A DNA stretch of 64,000 nt, from assembly GCF_020283565.1 (NCBI RefSeq), contig NC_060060.1:68743257-68807256 (forward strand). Reading direction: 5' to 3'. The position numbers and the translations under genes are program-made. The notes under the pieces were generated by a model. The model ran no database searches and was not told where the DNA came from. It was given only the letters and a program-made list of their open reading frames with translations. The DNA is from Trifolium pratense (Eukaryota; Streptophyta; Magnoliopsida; Fabales; Fabaceae). Numbering within the stretch: position 1 is the stretch's first letter; every line of letters starts with the position of its first letter. This document shows, piece by piece, positions 21,706-33,584 of the stretch.

Positions 21706-23047
21706 TGTTAGTAGTACAAAAGTAAGTATGATTTTATCGTCTCCACAGGGACTGGTGCGATATCGATGCCGTTCAACAATTAATATAATTTCAAGTAAAG
21801 GGTTTTCAGAGTTTGTTTATGAGAAAGTACGAAAATATGGTGATGGTGGAGAAATGATGAAAATCACAGAGAGATAAGTTTGCTGGGATTAGATTTCATT
21901 AACTCATTCATTTGTATTTCCCTAATCAGTTATATAGATTTTAGCCATCTACCAATATTATCACGTATCGCTCGTCATACGTTTCCGTGTCCGGATAACG
22001 TCGAGATATCTATTGTACCTATTAACCTCCGATGTCTCGGATGATCAATCAATACAATAGCATTAAGATCCGATACAAAAAGTGAATATTAAACCTAAAT
22101 CTATGTCTAGAATTTAGTGTTCAATAGATGTTATCCTATTTCTTTGGATTCAAAAAGTATATGTCTATAACAATTCAAATCCAAGGATAAAACATTGAAA
22201 TCAAAGATAATATCAACATTAATAGATAATCTAAAATCATACATAACACCATGATCAAGATAAATACATACTAATAGAGTAAATTACATCTAATCCCAAC
22301 AAAAGAGAGATTAACTATTCATTTTCATGATAGTTTTATAAAAGATAAGAAGAAAAGAGAGATGAACAAACATCAATGATGATTTCCCAACAAAAGTTGT
22401 AGATCCACCCTCAAATCCCTTTAAATCTGCCTCTTTGGGTCTCTCTCTGCTTCTGGCCGTGTTTTTGAGTGTTTAGAGTGGATTGGATGTGAATGGGATA
22501 TGAAAAAATGAAGTCTGGTGGCCTTTTATAAGTGACAGAAAAGTGGATCTTCGCTTAGCGACGGAACTGTTCGCTTAGCGACGAAGGTTTCTTCACCCTG
22601 AAGTACTCTTTAACCGCCACAGCTTCGCTGGCTCTCGCTACAGCTCGCTCAGCGACCGCCTCTCGCTATCCCTCGATATATCTCGCTCTCTCTCGCTACA
22701 GCTCATCCTGCCACTGACTTGACTCGCTATCCCTCGTTATCTCTCGCTTAGCGACGACACTAATTTTTCTACATTTTCTGACAGCTTGCGTCATTTTGTC
22801 TGTCACTTTGACGTCGCTTAGCCAACAACTCATACTCAAAATTTTGATCTCTTCATTCCAAATTCCATTAAATCCAAATTTTCCTACAAAAAGTGTTGGA
22901 ATTAGATAGAAATAGCAAAAATAACTAATTTTCTCATTAAAACTAATATTTACAATTAGTTGGTTTTTTTATATGAAATTACTTTTACAATGAGTCAATA
23001 AGTGCTTAAAATATATATGTAAAATTACCAATTTTTGGCACTTATCA
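21706..23047 (-). repeat. 5' LTR of the Athila-like element
   Basis: Equal-length partner of 8896-10237, with about 13 differences by eye. It carries the same block of CGCTTAGCGAC / CTCGCTATC repeats (about 22550-22820). Confidence 0.93.
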
Positions 23048-23914
23048 TGGACCCACCAATTGTATTTAATTAATAAATACCAAATTTATGCCCAACAAAT
23101 ACAAAAATATTTTTTTAGATTGCCCCCCTTAATATGGAGATTCTATCAATTCCCCCCCCTATGTTACAACAAGGCAGATGAACGTATCAGAATCTTGATG
23201 TGGTTTTTAATTTTATTTTTTAAAAGAAAAACAGAAAATAAAATTATTATTTTTTATTACAATATTCAACCCATTATTTTTTTTTACCAATCCTCCTTCA
23301 AAAAAAAAATATCCCAACCAAATCAGTCTCACATCTCTCTATCTACCTTCTTCAATCCCTCTTCTTCTTCCACTCTGATTTCTTCGAATTTGGTAAAAAA
23401 AAAATTATGGGTTGTTGTTACCAAATTATGGGTTCTTCTTCGACTTCGAATCGCAAAAATCAAAGCACACACAATTTCTTAGCTTGCTTTTTTTGCCAAA
23501 CTCAATATCTCAATTTTGAGTTCTGTGTTTTCGGTTCAATCGTTATCGTTTTGATTTCTTCAACAAAAGGTTTGATCTCTCATCGTTGAAGGTTTGATTT
23601 ACGGGTCAACCGTTATCATCGCCAGAAAATCCTTTGTTCTTGTCTTCGTCTTCTCTTTTACACAAAACTCAGTGCCGCCATTTTTGTTCTACTTCGTCGG
23701 AAAACATTTACAGAGATGTGTCAAGTTGCAGCACCTATGATTACGGTGATGCTCGTTATAACAACGAGGGTGGTTTTTTTGATTTGTATCAGTGTTACTC
23801 TGATCTTTAAGATTGGGGGCGATTTGGGTTTGATGTTCTTGTTGTTGCACTTTTTCTTGCTAACTTGTATTTTGGTTGCATGAAATATTAGAGTTTGTAT
23901 GAAATCTTCTAGTG

Positions 23915-25945
23915 TGTTATGTAACACCCAAACCCCTTAACGCGTATTTATTGAATATAAATAAATAAAACACTTAAGAAAACTTAGGCGTCACATGTTA
24001 TAATACAAAACCACGGCATAATTAAAATCATGCTAGCACAGCGGAAATTAAAAACAAATAATTATCATAGTGCATATTATACAATAGTCATAATTGTTCA
24101 CACAATATCCCTAGGCTCTAGGCCATATCAACAGTGGATATTATGTTTACAACCCAAAAGATAGGATTAGCAAAGTTAAATATGCCATCACGGGCTTAAT
24201 ACAATTCAAACGATTAACCCGACCCGGTAAAACCTAATCAGAGCAATTCTATACAACCCATCAAAAGATATATAACATATATTTAAGGAGTAGTCTACGC
24301 TAACTCCTCACCAAAAAGCGCACTACACGAGCACGAGCAGCCTCTAACTCTGATCGGGATCCTCAACCTGAGAATCTGAACCCCCAACGGTCCAGCACAT
24401 AACACAAAGCATGAGAGTTAGATCACATAATCAAAATACAAGTGCAAGTAAAAGGGTACTTAAACACTTCTTCTATAATCATGCATATATCATACATTCA
24501 TCCATATCCATCAACAATCTACCATTCAATTATAAGTACATAAACACATATAATCGAATACTCACACAATCAATTATCACAATTATCCAAGTATGTGTCA
24601 CATATCACTTATCACATAAATGTACACATATCCTAATGCATTCTAATGCGTCAACTTCATGCAATGTCACCCTAGACATATCTAATGCATGTGGTACCGT
24701 TTCGTCTTTATTAGAGTATCTCACCTCTAATATTCGTCTTTATCGGATAAATATAATCTGATATCCGTCTTTATTGGAATATCCAATATACAACAACAAA
24801 ATTCATGAATGCATGTATATGTTTTTCATGAATTCACCAACAATTATTTAGCATAAAGCTCGTCATTTACTATGTGGAACACTATCCAACATACGTCATT
24901 ATTAAGATTAACAAAACCTTAATATTCGTCATTTACAACATCATACATGATTAACAATCATCAACAAGCATCAACAAGCATCAACAATCATGTAAGAATA
25001 AGACACTGATTTGAAACTACATGCAAAGGAAGATAGCAGATGAAAAATTGGTGAAATCTGCAGTATTTCCGCCTGGGGCGGAAATTTTACGCCTGAGGCG
25101 GAAATGTTTACGCCTGGGGCGGAAAAACATCTGAAAGGTTGGCTGCTCACTGCTCTGCCGTTTCAGGCGGAAATTATTGTGCCTGGGGCGGAAAAACTTG
25201 CGTTTTCTACACAAAAACGCCCAAAAATCCCATTTTTCATGTTATAAATCCCAAAAGAGTTTGTATTCAAGCATAACAAACATGGATGAACACAAAAGGA
25301 CAGTCCATTTCTCAGATCTACATCATAAACATCGAAAAAGTAAAGATTGAACACTTTTTCATCAAAACTCTCAAGAACACAAAGTTCTTGAGTTTAATCT
25401 GTTATAAAACTCGTTTTTAACCATTATTTTCGTTCATTAACCATGTTAAAAGCATGTTAAACATATTAAGAACCTTAGAAACGATTTCCATCAAGAAAAT
25501 CCATTCCAAACTAAAACGAAAATGGGGTGGAGGAAGTTCGGGTGAGGAGAAATCGACATTCTCCCCTTCCTCGGGTCACCCACGATTATGGAACCTACTC
25601 TCATACCTGGATTCGAAGAAAACTCGATGAATGATCTTGAATCTCTCCCTTTCTTCTTGCCCTAGCTTCCAAGCTTTCCAACTCTCTCAAGAACACAAAA
25701 GTATGAGAAATGAAATGTTCTCTTCTCCCCCTCATGGCCATATGGCGCCACCTTCACACACTCAAGGCCCATTGGGCCTCAAGCCCAATTGGCTTGGCCC
25801 AATAACACGTTAACCCACTCTACTCGCTTAATAACTAAAGTATTCGATAAATAACTCAAGTTATTAACTTAATTAAATTTCTACGTTAATAAAATATTTT
25901 AACACATAAAAATCAATAATTTGAAAATTGGGTCGTTACATGTTA
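23915..25945 (-). mobile_element. solo LTR, 2021 bp
   Basis: TGTAACACCC...GGTCGTTACA (23920-25940) bounded by the exact 5-base duplication TGTTA (23915-23919 and 25941-25945), with no internal region: a solo LTR left by recombination between two LTRs. On the minus strand the part from about 25810 downwards reads like an LTR promoter and leader (GGCCCAAT boxes, purine-rich leader, CAGGTATGAG splice-donor-like site), so the orientation is probably minus. The segment 25060-25195 holds five copies of a CGCCTGGGGCGGAAA-type motif. The lineage is not certain; an LTR of this size suggests Ty3/gypsy. Confidence 0.85.
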
Positions 25946-26156
25946 GATTTTTTATGTTGATGAAAATGATAAACTATTCAATTTTTGGTTTTGAAAATTC
26001 TGGGTTTAGATGAAGTTATGATGATGTTGTTCTCGTTCTTGGTAGTGATAACGATGATAAATAGTTTGTCTTTTAATATATGTTTTTTAATTTTTTTTAA
26101 AAATAAATATGTAAGGGTTAATATATTTATCTACGTGTCATTAATTAAATTAATAA

Positions 26157-26929
26157 AAAATAAAAGGCTTAAATGCAGTTTTACCCTTCCTGTTTTGAAA
26201 AATGCAGAATTTTACCCCCCTATTTTAAAATGCGGAATTTTATCCCCCTATTTTATAATTTGTTGGATTTTGTCCCCACCAAAATTTTGCACAAAATCTG
26301 CTTCTGAGTCTCAAGTTCAAAGTTTCGCACAGAACTCAATTTGGATCAATAATTCACCAAACTGGTACCGAAACGACCGCAATCGAGTTAGTTTTCTACA
26401 GAGAGAGATTAATTACCGTTTTAGTGAAGATCTATTCAAATTAATTATCGTATGAAACTACTACTGGTATTTTCGTCATGCCTCTTACCTTGTTGCTCAT
26501 TTTTTTAATATTATTTACATGTATGGAAAGCTAACGAAATTACCCTTATTTACGATGTGTTCGGTAGACGATGTTGAATTTGAAGATCACAAGTAGATTT
26601 CTGCAGAATTAGTAATTGGACAGACCTTCACCAAAACGGTAATTAATCTCTTTCTGTAACTCCGAATTTAGTGGGGTTTGATTCTGTGAAAAGCTAACTC
26701 GATTACAATCGTTTCGGTATCAGTTTTGTGAATTATTGATCCAAATTGAGTTTTGTGCGAAACTTTGAACTTGAGGCTCAAAAGCAGATTTTGTGCAGAA
26801 TTTTGGTGGGGGGCAAAATCCAACAAATTATAAAATAGGGGGTAAAATTATGCATTTTAAAATAGGGGGGGTTAAAATTCCGCATTTTTCAAAACATGGG
26901 GGTAAAACTGCATTTAAGCCAAAATAAAA
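26157..26929. mobile_element. small Mutator-like element (GGCTTAAATGCAG family), copy 1
   Basis: Element 26166-26920 (755 bp) with 9-base duplication AAAATAAAA on both sides (26157-26165, 26921-26929). TIRs start GGCTTAAATGCAGTTTTACC and extend about 230 bases, with spaced CCCCC blocks (ATTTTACCCCC... and TTGTTGGATTTTG). It is non-coding. The same terminal family recurs at 43318-44038. Confidence 0.88.
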
Positions 26930-27112
26930 TAAAAGCCACTAGGCATGCCATGTCAAGATTCTAATACAATCATCTACCTTGTTGTAGCATCAGGGGGGAA
27001 ATTGATAGAATCTTCATGTTACAGGGGGCAATCCAAAAAACATATTTTGCATGGGGTAATGCAAAATTCGCCTATTTTGCAGGGGGTAAAACCCTATTTA
27101 CCCTTATTTTTT

Positions 27113-27590
27113 TGAGGCTCATTATAATTGGTTTAACTTGTTTGGAGCTCTTGTTTGGATACATAGGGGGAACTATGTAGCTGGCATTATTTGGATACTG
27201 ATGTCTCAATAACCCTAATAATGACTTGAATTTACGCCTCAATGACCCTACAGATGCCTTGAATTTACTTGCGATATTGATGCCTTGATGACCCTAATAA
27301 TGATGTGGTGAATTTACTTGCGATATTGATGCCTCGATGACCCTATTAAAATGAAGTATTATAAATACTTTACTCATAATTTAAAAGTTGCCTTATTGTG
27401 GTATTGATAGGAATACTTTAGATGCGATATTGCTGCCTTGAAGAGTCCAGAATTTACTTGCAGTATTAATGTCTCGATGACCCTATTGATGCCTTGAATT
27501 TACTTGCAGTATTAATGTCTCGATGACCCTATTGATGCCTTGAATTTACTTGCAGTATAATATTTGGAATATGCGATATTGCTGCCTTGG
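27113..27590. repeat. degenerate minisatellite, kelch-intron type, array 1
   Basis: It starts with a segment homologous to 32105-32190 (TGGTTTAACTTGTTTGGAG...), then runs as degenerate copies of a unit of about 46 bases composed of GATGCCTCGATGACCCTAA and TGCCTTGAATTTACTTGC plus GATATT. It is the same array as at 32165-33040, so this is a detached duplicate of that intron. Confidence 0.8.
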
Positions 27591-29930
27591 AGTCACTTTC
27601 AATCCAAATGTTAATCCACCCCTTTGTTCATTGCATATTTCAAAGCCATAATTATAGCCATAATTTCAGCATCTAGAACCGATGAGAATTCAAGCTTAGC
27701 GGCGTATCCTCCAATGAAATTGGCATTGAAATCACGAAACACAATTCCACAAGCAGTAGAGTTATCAACAAGGGAGCCATATGTGTTGGCTTTCACACCC
27801 ATAGGAAGCTTGGAGCTTTCCACAAAACCATGACAATCTTTGGAGCCTGCATCTTTGCGCTGTGAGATTTGCCAATTATTTAGAATCAACATATCAACTT
27901 GTGCTCCAATGGTTTGGCCTATTACAACAGTAGCGCTGGTGACTGTAGTTGTTCGTATTTTAATTTTTGGTACATGGTAATTGACGTGTTATTGAAGCGC
28001 ATCACATTTCTCGCCATCCAAATCGTGTGTACCGTATGAATAATTGCAGCTAGTGCAATCTTCTGCACTTGTGTGCTTCGCTCGTTATTACAACTCTCAA
28101 ATAGATTCAAGGCTAGAAATATCAAACTATACCATGAAATAACTTTACAGCCAGTGCCACAGTTCAGTTGCAAAAGTGCAATGCAGAAACAAATGTGCTG
28201 TAGTTTCATGGGCTGCCATATGGAGAACACACACCGACACTGTTACACAACCGCGCTTCATCAGATTGTCGTCAGTTGGCATTTTATTATCAAAGCATTG
28301 CCAAACAACGAAGGAGTAGAAGGCGGAATGAAGTTTTTCCAAAGCCGCTCCGTCCAGTTCATAGCAATAGGAGTAGGATAAAAGAAATTATAAGATTGCT
28401 TCGCTGTGAGACAACCATCATTAGACATTTTCCAGTTCCATCATCATATGACTGTCTCGGGATCACAACAGACTGAATTCTGTCAACTAATGACGGATCA
28501 AAAACTGCAATATCATTAGGAATAATCTACTCAAAATTATTGATCAGTTCTGCAGCAAGCGTATTCAGTTCAGCAACTTGTGAACTGGTGTAGGAATAGA
28601 TAATGCATCAACAGTGGAACTTCTAGCCAGTTATCTTTCCAATACAATATTTGATCCCCTCTACCAACAATCCACATTGAATTTTGTAGCACTATAGCAT
28701 GATACTGTTTGATCCCAGGCCAAATTGATAAGCGAGGTGATGAACGTACCGGAACACCGTCTTTTAAAAATCTAGCTCGACACATTACAGTCCATTGCTC
28801 CTTGCTAGATAATAACTTCCAGCACAGATGCAGCATAAGCGAGGTATTAATATTAGACAAGGATTTCAAATCAAGACCACCTTCGGTGTAAGAAGTGCAC
28901 ACTTGTTTCCACGAAACAGTGCATATTTTCCAAGTGTTGACATCACCACTCCAAACTAAATTCTTATCCACCTGTCTTGCTTCTGCAGGATATATGTTGG
29001 CCACAAATAAATATGAAACGAGTAAATGAGTATACCATGTATAACCGAACGAACTAATTGCACCCTACCCATGATAGATAACAGTGAACCTTTCCAAGTT
29101 GCAGTTTCATTTTAATTCTATCTGCCAAGGCTTGAAAGTGGATGGCTTTAGGCTTCCCCATAAATATTGGACATCCTAAATAATTAAAAGAAATGTTGCC
29201 AGCAATGAAACCAAGTAATGATGCATGCTCACCAGACGTGCGTTGGAAATTGAACCCGCATATTCGTCGAAAATCTGCATTACCCCACGAATGTTCCTCT
29301 TGGACCCTTGACAGAATATCAAGATGTCATTGGCATACAATACATGTGACGGGATAACCACTCCTCTGCAGAGCCTCATGGGATTAATGCTGCCAGCACT
29401 ATATGCAGTAGACAAGCTGCGACTAAGAACTTCTTCTGCTAGACAAAATAACGGAGGGGAAAGAGGATCGCCTTGATGCACACCTCTGGTGCAACTGAAG
29501 TAGCCAATGGCTTTACCATTAATAAGAATCGATAACTTGGCGGAGTGCAAGATATCAACAATCCAGTTACAGAAAGTCGCATGAAAACCGAACTGTTTCA
29601 AAACCTGAAGTAGCCAATGATTTGTGCTGCAGAATATGGACTGAAAATATTGAAGAATATGTTGTTCAATATCAGAGATGTTGGACAAAATGCTGGGGTA
29701 TCACAATTAATCACATGGATTTGCTTTGTCAAAGCCTTGATCTTTGCCACTCGCTGATAATAAGAAGTGTTCCGGTCACCTTGCATGAAATGTTGAACCC
29801 TTGCCTTTTCGCGCCAAAACTGGTCTTGATTAAGCAAAGCATTTGTGAGAATCAATTGAGCCTTATAATCCAACTGTTGTAACTCCTCTGTAAGGCCAAT
29901 TTGATCAATCAAGTAACTCTCTTAGAATGG
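27545..29930 (-). pseudogene. LINE ORF2 pseudogene (RT, zinc-binding and RNase H regions)
   Basis: Decayed non-LTR retrotransposon read on the minus strand from right to left. 29598-29912 has the pre-RT block (FWREKARVQHFMQGDRN). 29176-29688 has RT motifs (VLKQFGFHATF, RGVHQGDPLSPPLF) with the catalytic box changed to YAND. 28570-29004 has the region after RT. 28145-28342 is the zf-RVT domain (C..C...H...C). 27611-27892 is RNase H (VKANTYGSL, ACGIVFRDF, DAEIMAIIMALKYAMNKG), which continues in a shifted frame to about 27560 (WIESDSKAA). About 100 residues between the pre-RT block and the RT core are missing. The 5' part, including any endonuclease, is absent. It merges with minisatellite sequence at the left end. 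Confidence 0.85.
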
Positions 29931-30430
29931 AACTTGACTTTGTGTTGTGCCACTTGGACAACAAAAGTGGGCTTTTGGTTGGAGAAAATGGCTCTTTAGA
30001 CATTCTGAAATGCTCCGAGGCCCCCAAAAAACCAAAAATACCCTCAATTTGGATCCATTTTCGCTTGGAACTTACAATATGAAATGCTCTTTAATTTTGG
30101 AATGTAGGTACTAGGTTCCAAAAATGAACCTACTATCCAAAGATATAGGTAGTTTCGGAACTTACATTCCGAAATGGTCTTATATGACCAAAACATGGGA
30201 ACCTTAGGATACAAACAAATTTCGGATCTAAAATACAAACACATGAAATTTCAGAATCTAGCTTCCAAAATTATTATTTAAAAAAAAATTCAAAAAATAA
30301 AAAAGAAAACTATTAGTATTTCGGAGTCTATGTTACAAAATTAAGCATATTTATGTGTATTTAAAACCTATGTTCCTAAATAAGTTTGGAGAACTAATAG
30401 AGGGCACAACAATTTTCAATATAAATATAA
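29931..30430. repeat. stretch with repeated TTCGGAA-type motifs
   Basis: About ten scattered, partly inverted variants of TTTCGGAACTTACATTCCG (for example 30154-30174, 30222-30235, 30319-30330, 30376-30392). No coding. It may be a decayed terminal region of an unidentified element. Confidence 0.4.
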
Positions 30431-30915
30431 AAATCCTAGAAAGAAAGTACTGTTAAAAATGAATCAACACACGTAATAAAAAAAAAATCCACACTTGTGT
30501 TGATATAAAAAAAAAAAACTAAACCGTCAAAAAAAAAAAGAAAGAAAAGAAATAACCACGCTTCAAATTCATTCTCTCTTCTACAATCTCTCAAATTCAT
30601 CATGAGTTCATGACCCGTTTCAAATTCATTCATTCTTGAAGACGCATTACGTAACAAATGATTCTGACGAATTGGTAAACGTTCAGATATGACGCTTGAG
30701 TTCTCCGACGGTGCCGTTTAGGTTAAAGAATGTTGGTGTGACGGTTAATTATAGCGATAATTGTTTTGGTGTTTCTTCGCAAACGATCTCGAAGTGAATT
30801 GGCGTCCTATTGCTTTTCGAAGGTATTGATTTATAAATTATTCTGCAATTTTAGTTTTCTTGATTATCCAAGATGCTTGTACAATTTTCGCATTCTTGAT
30901 TATCCAATCCAAGAA
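30431..30915. other. unassigned, possibly 5' region of the kelch-related pseudogene
   Basis: A/T-rich sequence with a purine-rich leader-like stretch around 30540-30730. No exon of a known protein is recognised. Confidence 0.3.
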
Positions 30916-31125
30916 GCTTCTGCAATTTTCGTATTCTTGAAAACCCTAAAGGAAAGTTATGATATTTTTTATGGCATGAATGGAATTCTTAATGCGAGCT
31001 TCTGCAATTGTCGTATTCTTGAAAACCCTAAACGAAAGTTATGATATTTTTTATGGCATGAATGGAATTTTAATGCGAGCTTCTGCAATTTTTCGTATTC
31101 TTGAAAACCCTAAAGGAATTTGTGT
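30916..31125. repeat. tandem repeat, 82/81-bp unit, about 2.5 copies
   Basis: Copies at 30916-30997, 30998-31078 and a partial third from 31079. Each begins GCTTCTGCAATTTTCGTATTC and includes GAAAACCCTAAA and TTTTTTATGGCATGAATGG. Confidence 0.85.
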
Positions 31126-31762
31126 TGAAATATTTTAATGCAATTCATTATAGACTATAAATTGTCGCTCAGAAATAGCATAAAATTTTCAAACTATTGG
31201 ATGCCTAAATGATCCGAAAGGATATTATTTATTCAATCGATGTTGTTTTGGATGTCTAAATGAAGTATTATGAATACCTTACTCATAATGTAGAATGTTG
31301 GATGCGATATTGATATGAATACTTAACTTGCGATATTGATGCCTAGATGATTCTACTGATGCCTTGAATTTGCTTCTGATATTGAGCCTTTGTATTTTCT
31401 GATTTAAATTGAACCTACTCCAAGGGACAGTCACACTTCTAGTGTAGTTGCACTCTTCGTTATGAAATTTTTTATGTGTGATCTGCTAACCTAAAAACTT
31501 AGGCCCACACTCTATTAGTGCGCCCTCATATAAAATTTATCCAATAATGAAGAGTGTGTCAATAGAGAGAGTATGCTAATGTATGGATTTTAGCTCAAGT
31601 GGGTTGATCTTTGCATGAGCATGTACAGCTCTGGTCTCGCACCTTTTTTGGACGATGCCACTTAAAAGCTAAGTCTTAAGCTAAAACCTAAAAATATTAT
31701 GAAGCTACATAGTTACATGCACTTTACCTATTTACAACTTACTGATGTTACATTGTTTTTAG
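31126..31762 (+). other. intron-like sequence upstream of kelch exon copy 1
   Basis: Contains a short stretch of the minisatellite (about 31310-31390). From about 31440 it is colinear with 33170-33432, sharing GGTCCACACTCTATTAG-type and GAGAGAGTATGCTAA blocks. The two are duplicated copies of the same intron. Confidence 0.6.
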
Positions 31763-31931
31763 CTTTGCAAACGTTGAAATGTCCAATTATAAGAGGAGCA
31801 GGGCCAGAGGCACGTGAGGGTCATACCATAAAAGTTGTTGGCCAATGACTCTTCATCTTTGGTGGTGGTGGAAAATCTGCTGATAATAACAATGAGGTGT
31901 ACTGCAATTATCTTTTACATCTGAATACAAG
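31763..31931 (+). pseudogene. kelch-repeat protein exon, copy 1
   Basis: After a TTTTTAG acceptor the frame reads ALQTLKCPIIRGAG-type sequence, then AREGHTIKVVGQ, LFIFGGGGKSADNNNEVY and LLHLNT. REGH..VVG..LFIFGG is the core of a kelch beta-propeller repeat (galactose-oxidase type blade), as in plant kelch proteins. A TGA at 31846-31848 replaces an arginine codon directly before LFIFGG, so this copy cannot make a full protein. No other kelch blades lie in the window apart from the second copy of this exon. Confidence 0.75.
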
Positions 31932-32164
31932 TAATTTTGCCTCATGATACCGCAATAATGATCATTTCCATTTAACTGAGACCTCATGTATAGGTTAAAT
32001 TTTGACCAGGATTTCTTTTTCTGTTGATTATTTTTGCAAACTAGTTAAAACTAGTCAATACTGCCTGATTTGCTTTTTGAGCCTTAGTATAATTTCAATT
32101 GTGAATGAAATTATAATTGGTTTAACTTGTTTGGAGTTCTTGTTTGGATACATAGGGAGAACTA

Positions 32165-33040
32165 TGTAGCTGCATTATTTGGATATTGATGCCTCAATGA
32201 CCCTAATGATGCCTTAAATTTAGTTACAATACTAATGCATCGATGTCCCTCCATGCCTTGAATTTACTTGCTGTATTGATGCGTCGATGACCCTAATCAT
32301 GCCTCGCAATTACTTGCGATATTGATGCCTTGTTGCCCCTACTAATGCCTTGAATTTACTTGCAATATTGATGGCTCGATGATCCTACTTATGCCTTGAG
32401 TTTACTTTTGATATTGATGCCTCGATGACCCTAATGATGCCTTGAATTTACTTGCTATATTGTTGCCTCGATGACCCTAATGATGCCTTGAATTTACTTG
32501 CGATATTGATGACCCGATGACCCTAATAAAATGAAGTATTATGAATACTTTACTCAAATGTAAAAGTTGCCTTATTGCGATTTTGAAATCAATTTTTATT
32601 CGTTCATGATGCCTCGATGACCCTAACTGAAGTATTATGAATTCTTTAGATTTGATATTGATGTCTCAATGTTCCTGATGATCCCTTGAATTTACTTGCA
32701 ATATTGATGCCTCGATTACCCTACTTGATGCCTTGAATATTCTTGAGATATTGATGCCTTGGCCCTAATGATGCCTTGAGTTTACTTGCGATATTGATGC
32801 CTTGATGACCCTAATAAAATGAAGTACATAATACTTTACTCAAATGTAAACATTGCCTTGATGACCCCTTCAATTTGCTTGTGGTATTGATGCCTCAGTG
32901 ACACTAAATTAAGTATTACGAATACTTTAGATGCGATATTGATGCCTCGATGAACCTAATGATGACTTTAATTTACTTGTGATATTTGATGCCTCGATGC
33001 CGATTGATGCCTTCAATTTGCTTGTGATATTGTTGCCTAT
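32165..33040. repeat. degenerate minisatellite, kelch-intron type, array 2
   Basis: About 18-20 degenerate copies of the 46-base unit built from GATGCCTCGATGACCCTAA and TGCCTTGAATTTACTTGCG plus ATATT. It lies in the intron between the two kelch exon copies. Unit length and copy number are estimates by eye. Confidence 0.85.
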
Positions 33041-33432
33041 GGATACTTCTTGATAGGATGAATCCACCGAAGGATTTGCATATTTTAGACCCTTGTGAGT
33101 TATCTTTCTCATATCTTTCTTATAAATATCCATTTAAGAAATTCTAGCTAGCAATGCACTATTTGAGGCACTCCTTATTATGGCAAATTTTATGTGGGAT
33201 CTACTAAACTAAAAACTTGGGTCCACACTCTATTAGTTGCCTTCATATAAAATAAAATTTATCTAATAATGATGTATGTCAACAGAGAGAGTATGCTAAA
33301 ATGTGTGGGTTTTAGCTCAAGTTGGTTGAACTTTGCTTGAGCATGTACAACTTAAACCTGAAAAAGTTATGCAACTACATAGTTACATGCTTTTTATTTA
33401 TGTAGTACTTACTAATCTTACATTGTTTTTAG
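33041..33432 (+). other. duplicated intron upstream of kelch exon copy 2
   Basis: From about 33170 this matches 31450-31762, including the TTTTTAGCTTTGC acceptor region. This shows a local segmental duplication covering part of the intron and the exon. Confidence 0.6.
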
Positions 33433-33584
33433 CTTTGCCAACGTTGAAATGTCCTATTATAAGAGGAGCAGGGCTAGAGGCACGTGAGGGTCATACCATA
33501 ACAGTTGTTGGCCAACGACTTTTCATCTTTGTTGGTTGTGGAAAATCTGCTGATAATTACAATGAGGTTTACATACTGAATGCA
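33433..33584 (+). pseudogene. kelch-repeat protein exon, copy 2
   Basis: Second copy of the kelch exon: ALPTLKCPIIRGAG, AREGHTITVVGQRLFIF, then VGCGKSADNYNEVY. The arginine codon that became a stop in copy 1 is intact here, but one of the two glycines after FIF is valine. The exon is short of the LLHLNT end and runs straight into LINE sequence at about 33585, so the open frame 33333-34271 is a kelch/LINE chimera and not a normal kelch gene. Confidence 0.75.

Larger units (their letters stand above)
8891..23052 (-). mobile_element. complete Athila-like (Ty3/gypsy-type) retrotransposon derivative, nested host
   Basis: Two 1342-base direct repeats (8896-10237 and 21706-23047) start TGATAAGTGCC and end ACTAACA on the minus strand. 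The element is flanked by the exact 5-base duplication TGGAC (8891-8895, 23048-23052). The primer site next to the right LTR and the purine tract next to the left LTR fix the orientation as minus. Without the copia insertion (11381-20096 plus its 5-base TSD) the element is about 5.4 kb. It has only a gag-like ORF and no pol, so it is a non-autonomous derivative. The two LTRs differ at about 13 positions by eye (about 1 percent), so it is older than the copia element inside it. Confidence 0.93.
23080..27112. mobile_element. long-inverted-repeat (Mutator-like) element hosting other insertions
   Basis: Left arm about 23080-23215 and right arm about 26935-27112 are reverse complements sharing blocks such as GATTGCCCCC, GATTCTATCAATT, CCCCCCT and ACAACAAGG..GATGA, ending in AGAATCTTGA. 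The right end (GGGTAAATAGGGTTTTACC on the minus strand) has no equal on the left, so the left tip is lost. Removing the solo LTR and the small Mutator element leaves about 1.2 kb. The interior includes T/C-rich leader-like sequence with an in-frame ATG at 23408 (MGCCYQIMGSSSTS), which may be a captured host gene 5' end. Class is inferred from the long TIR; no TSD could be defined. Confidence 0.55.

Noticed and set aside
23060..23482. 140-codon plus-strand open frame
   Set aside because: Spans a transposon arm and homopolymer runs; low-complexity translation.
32165..33040. CRISPR or rDNA-type repeat
   Set aside because: Degenerate head-to-tail 46-base minisatellite without unique spacers, located in an intron-like region.
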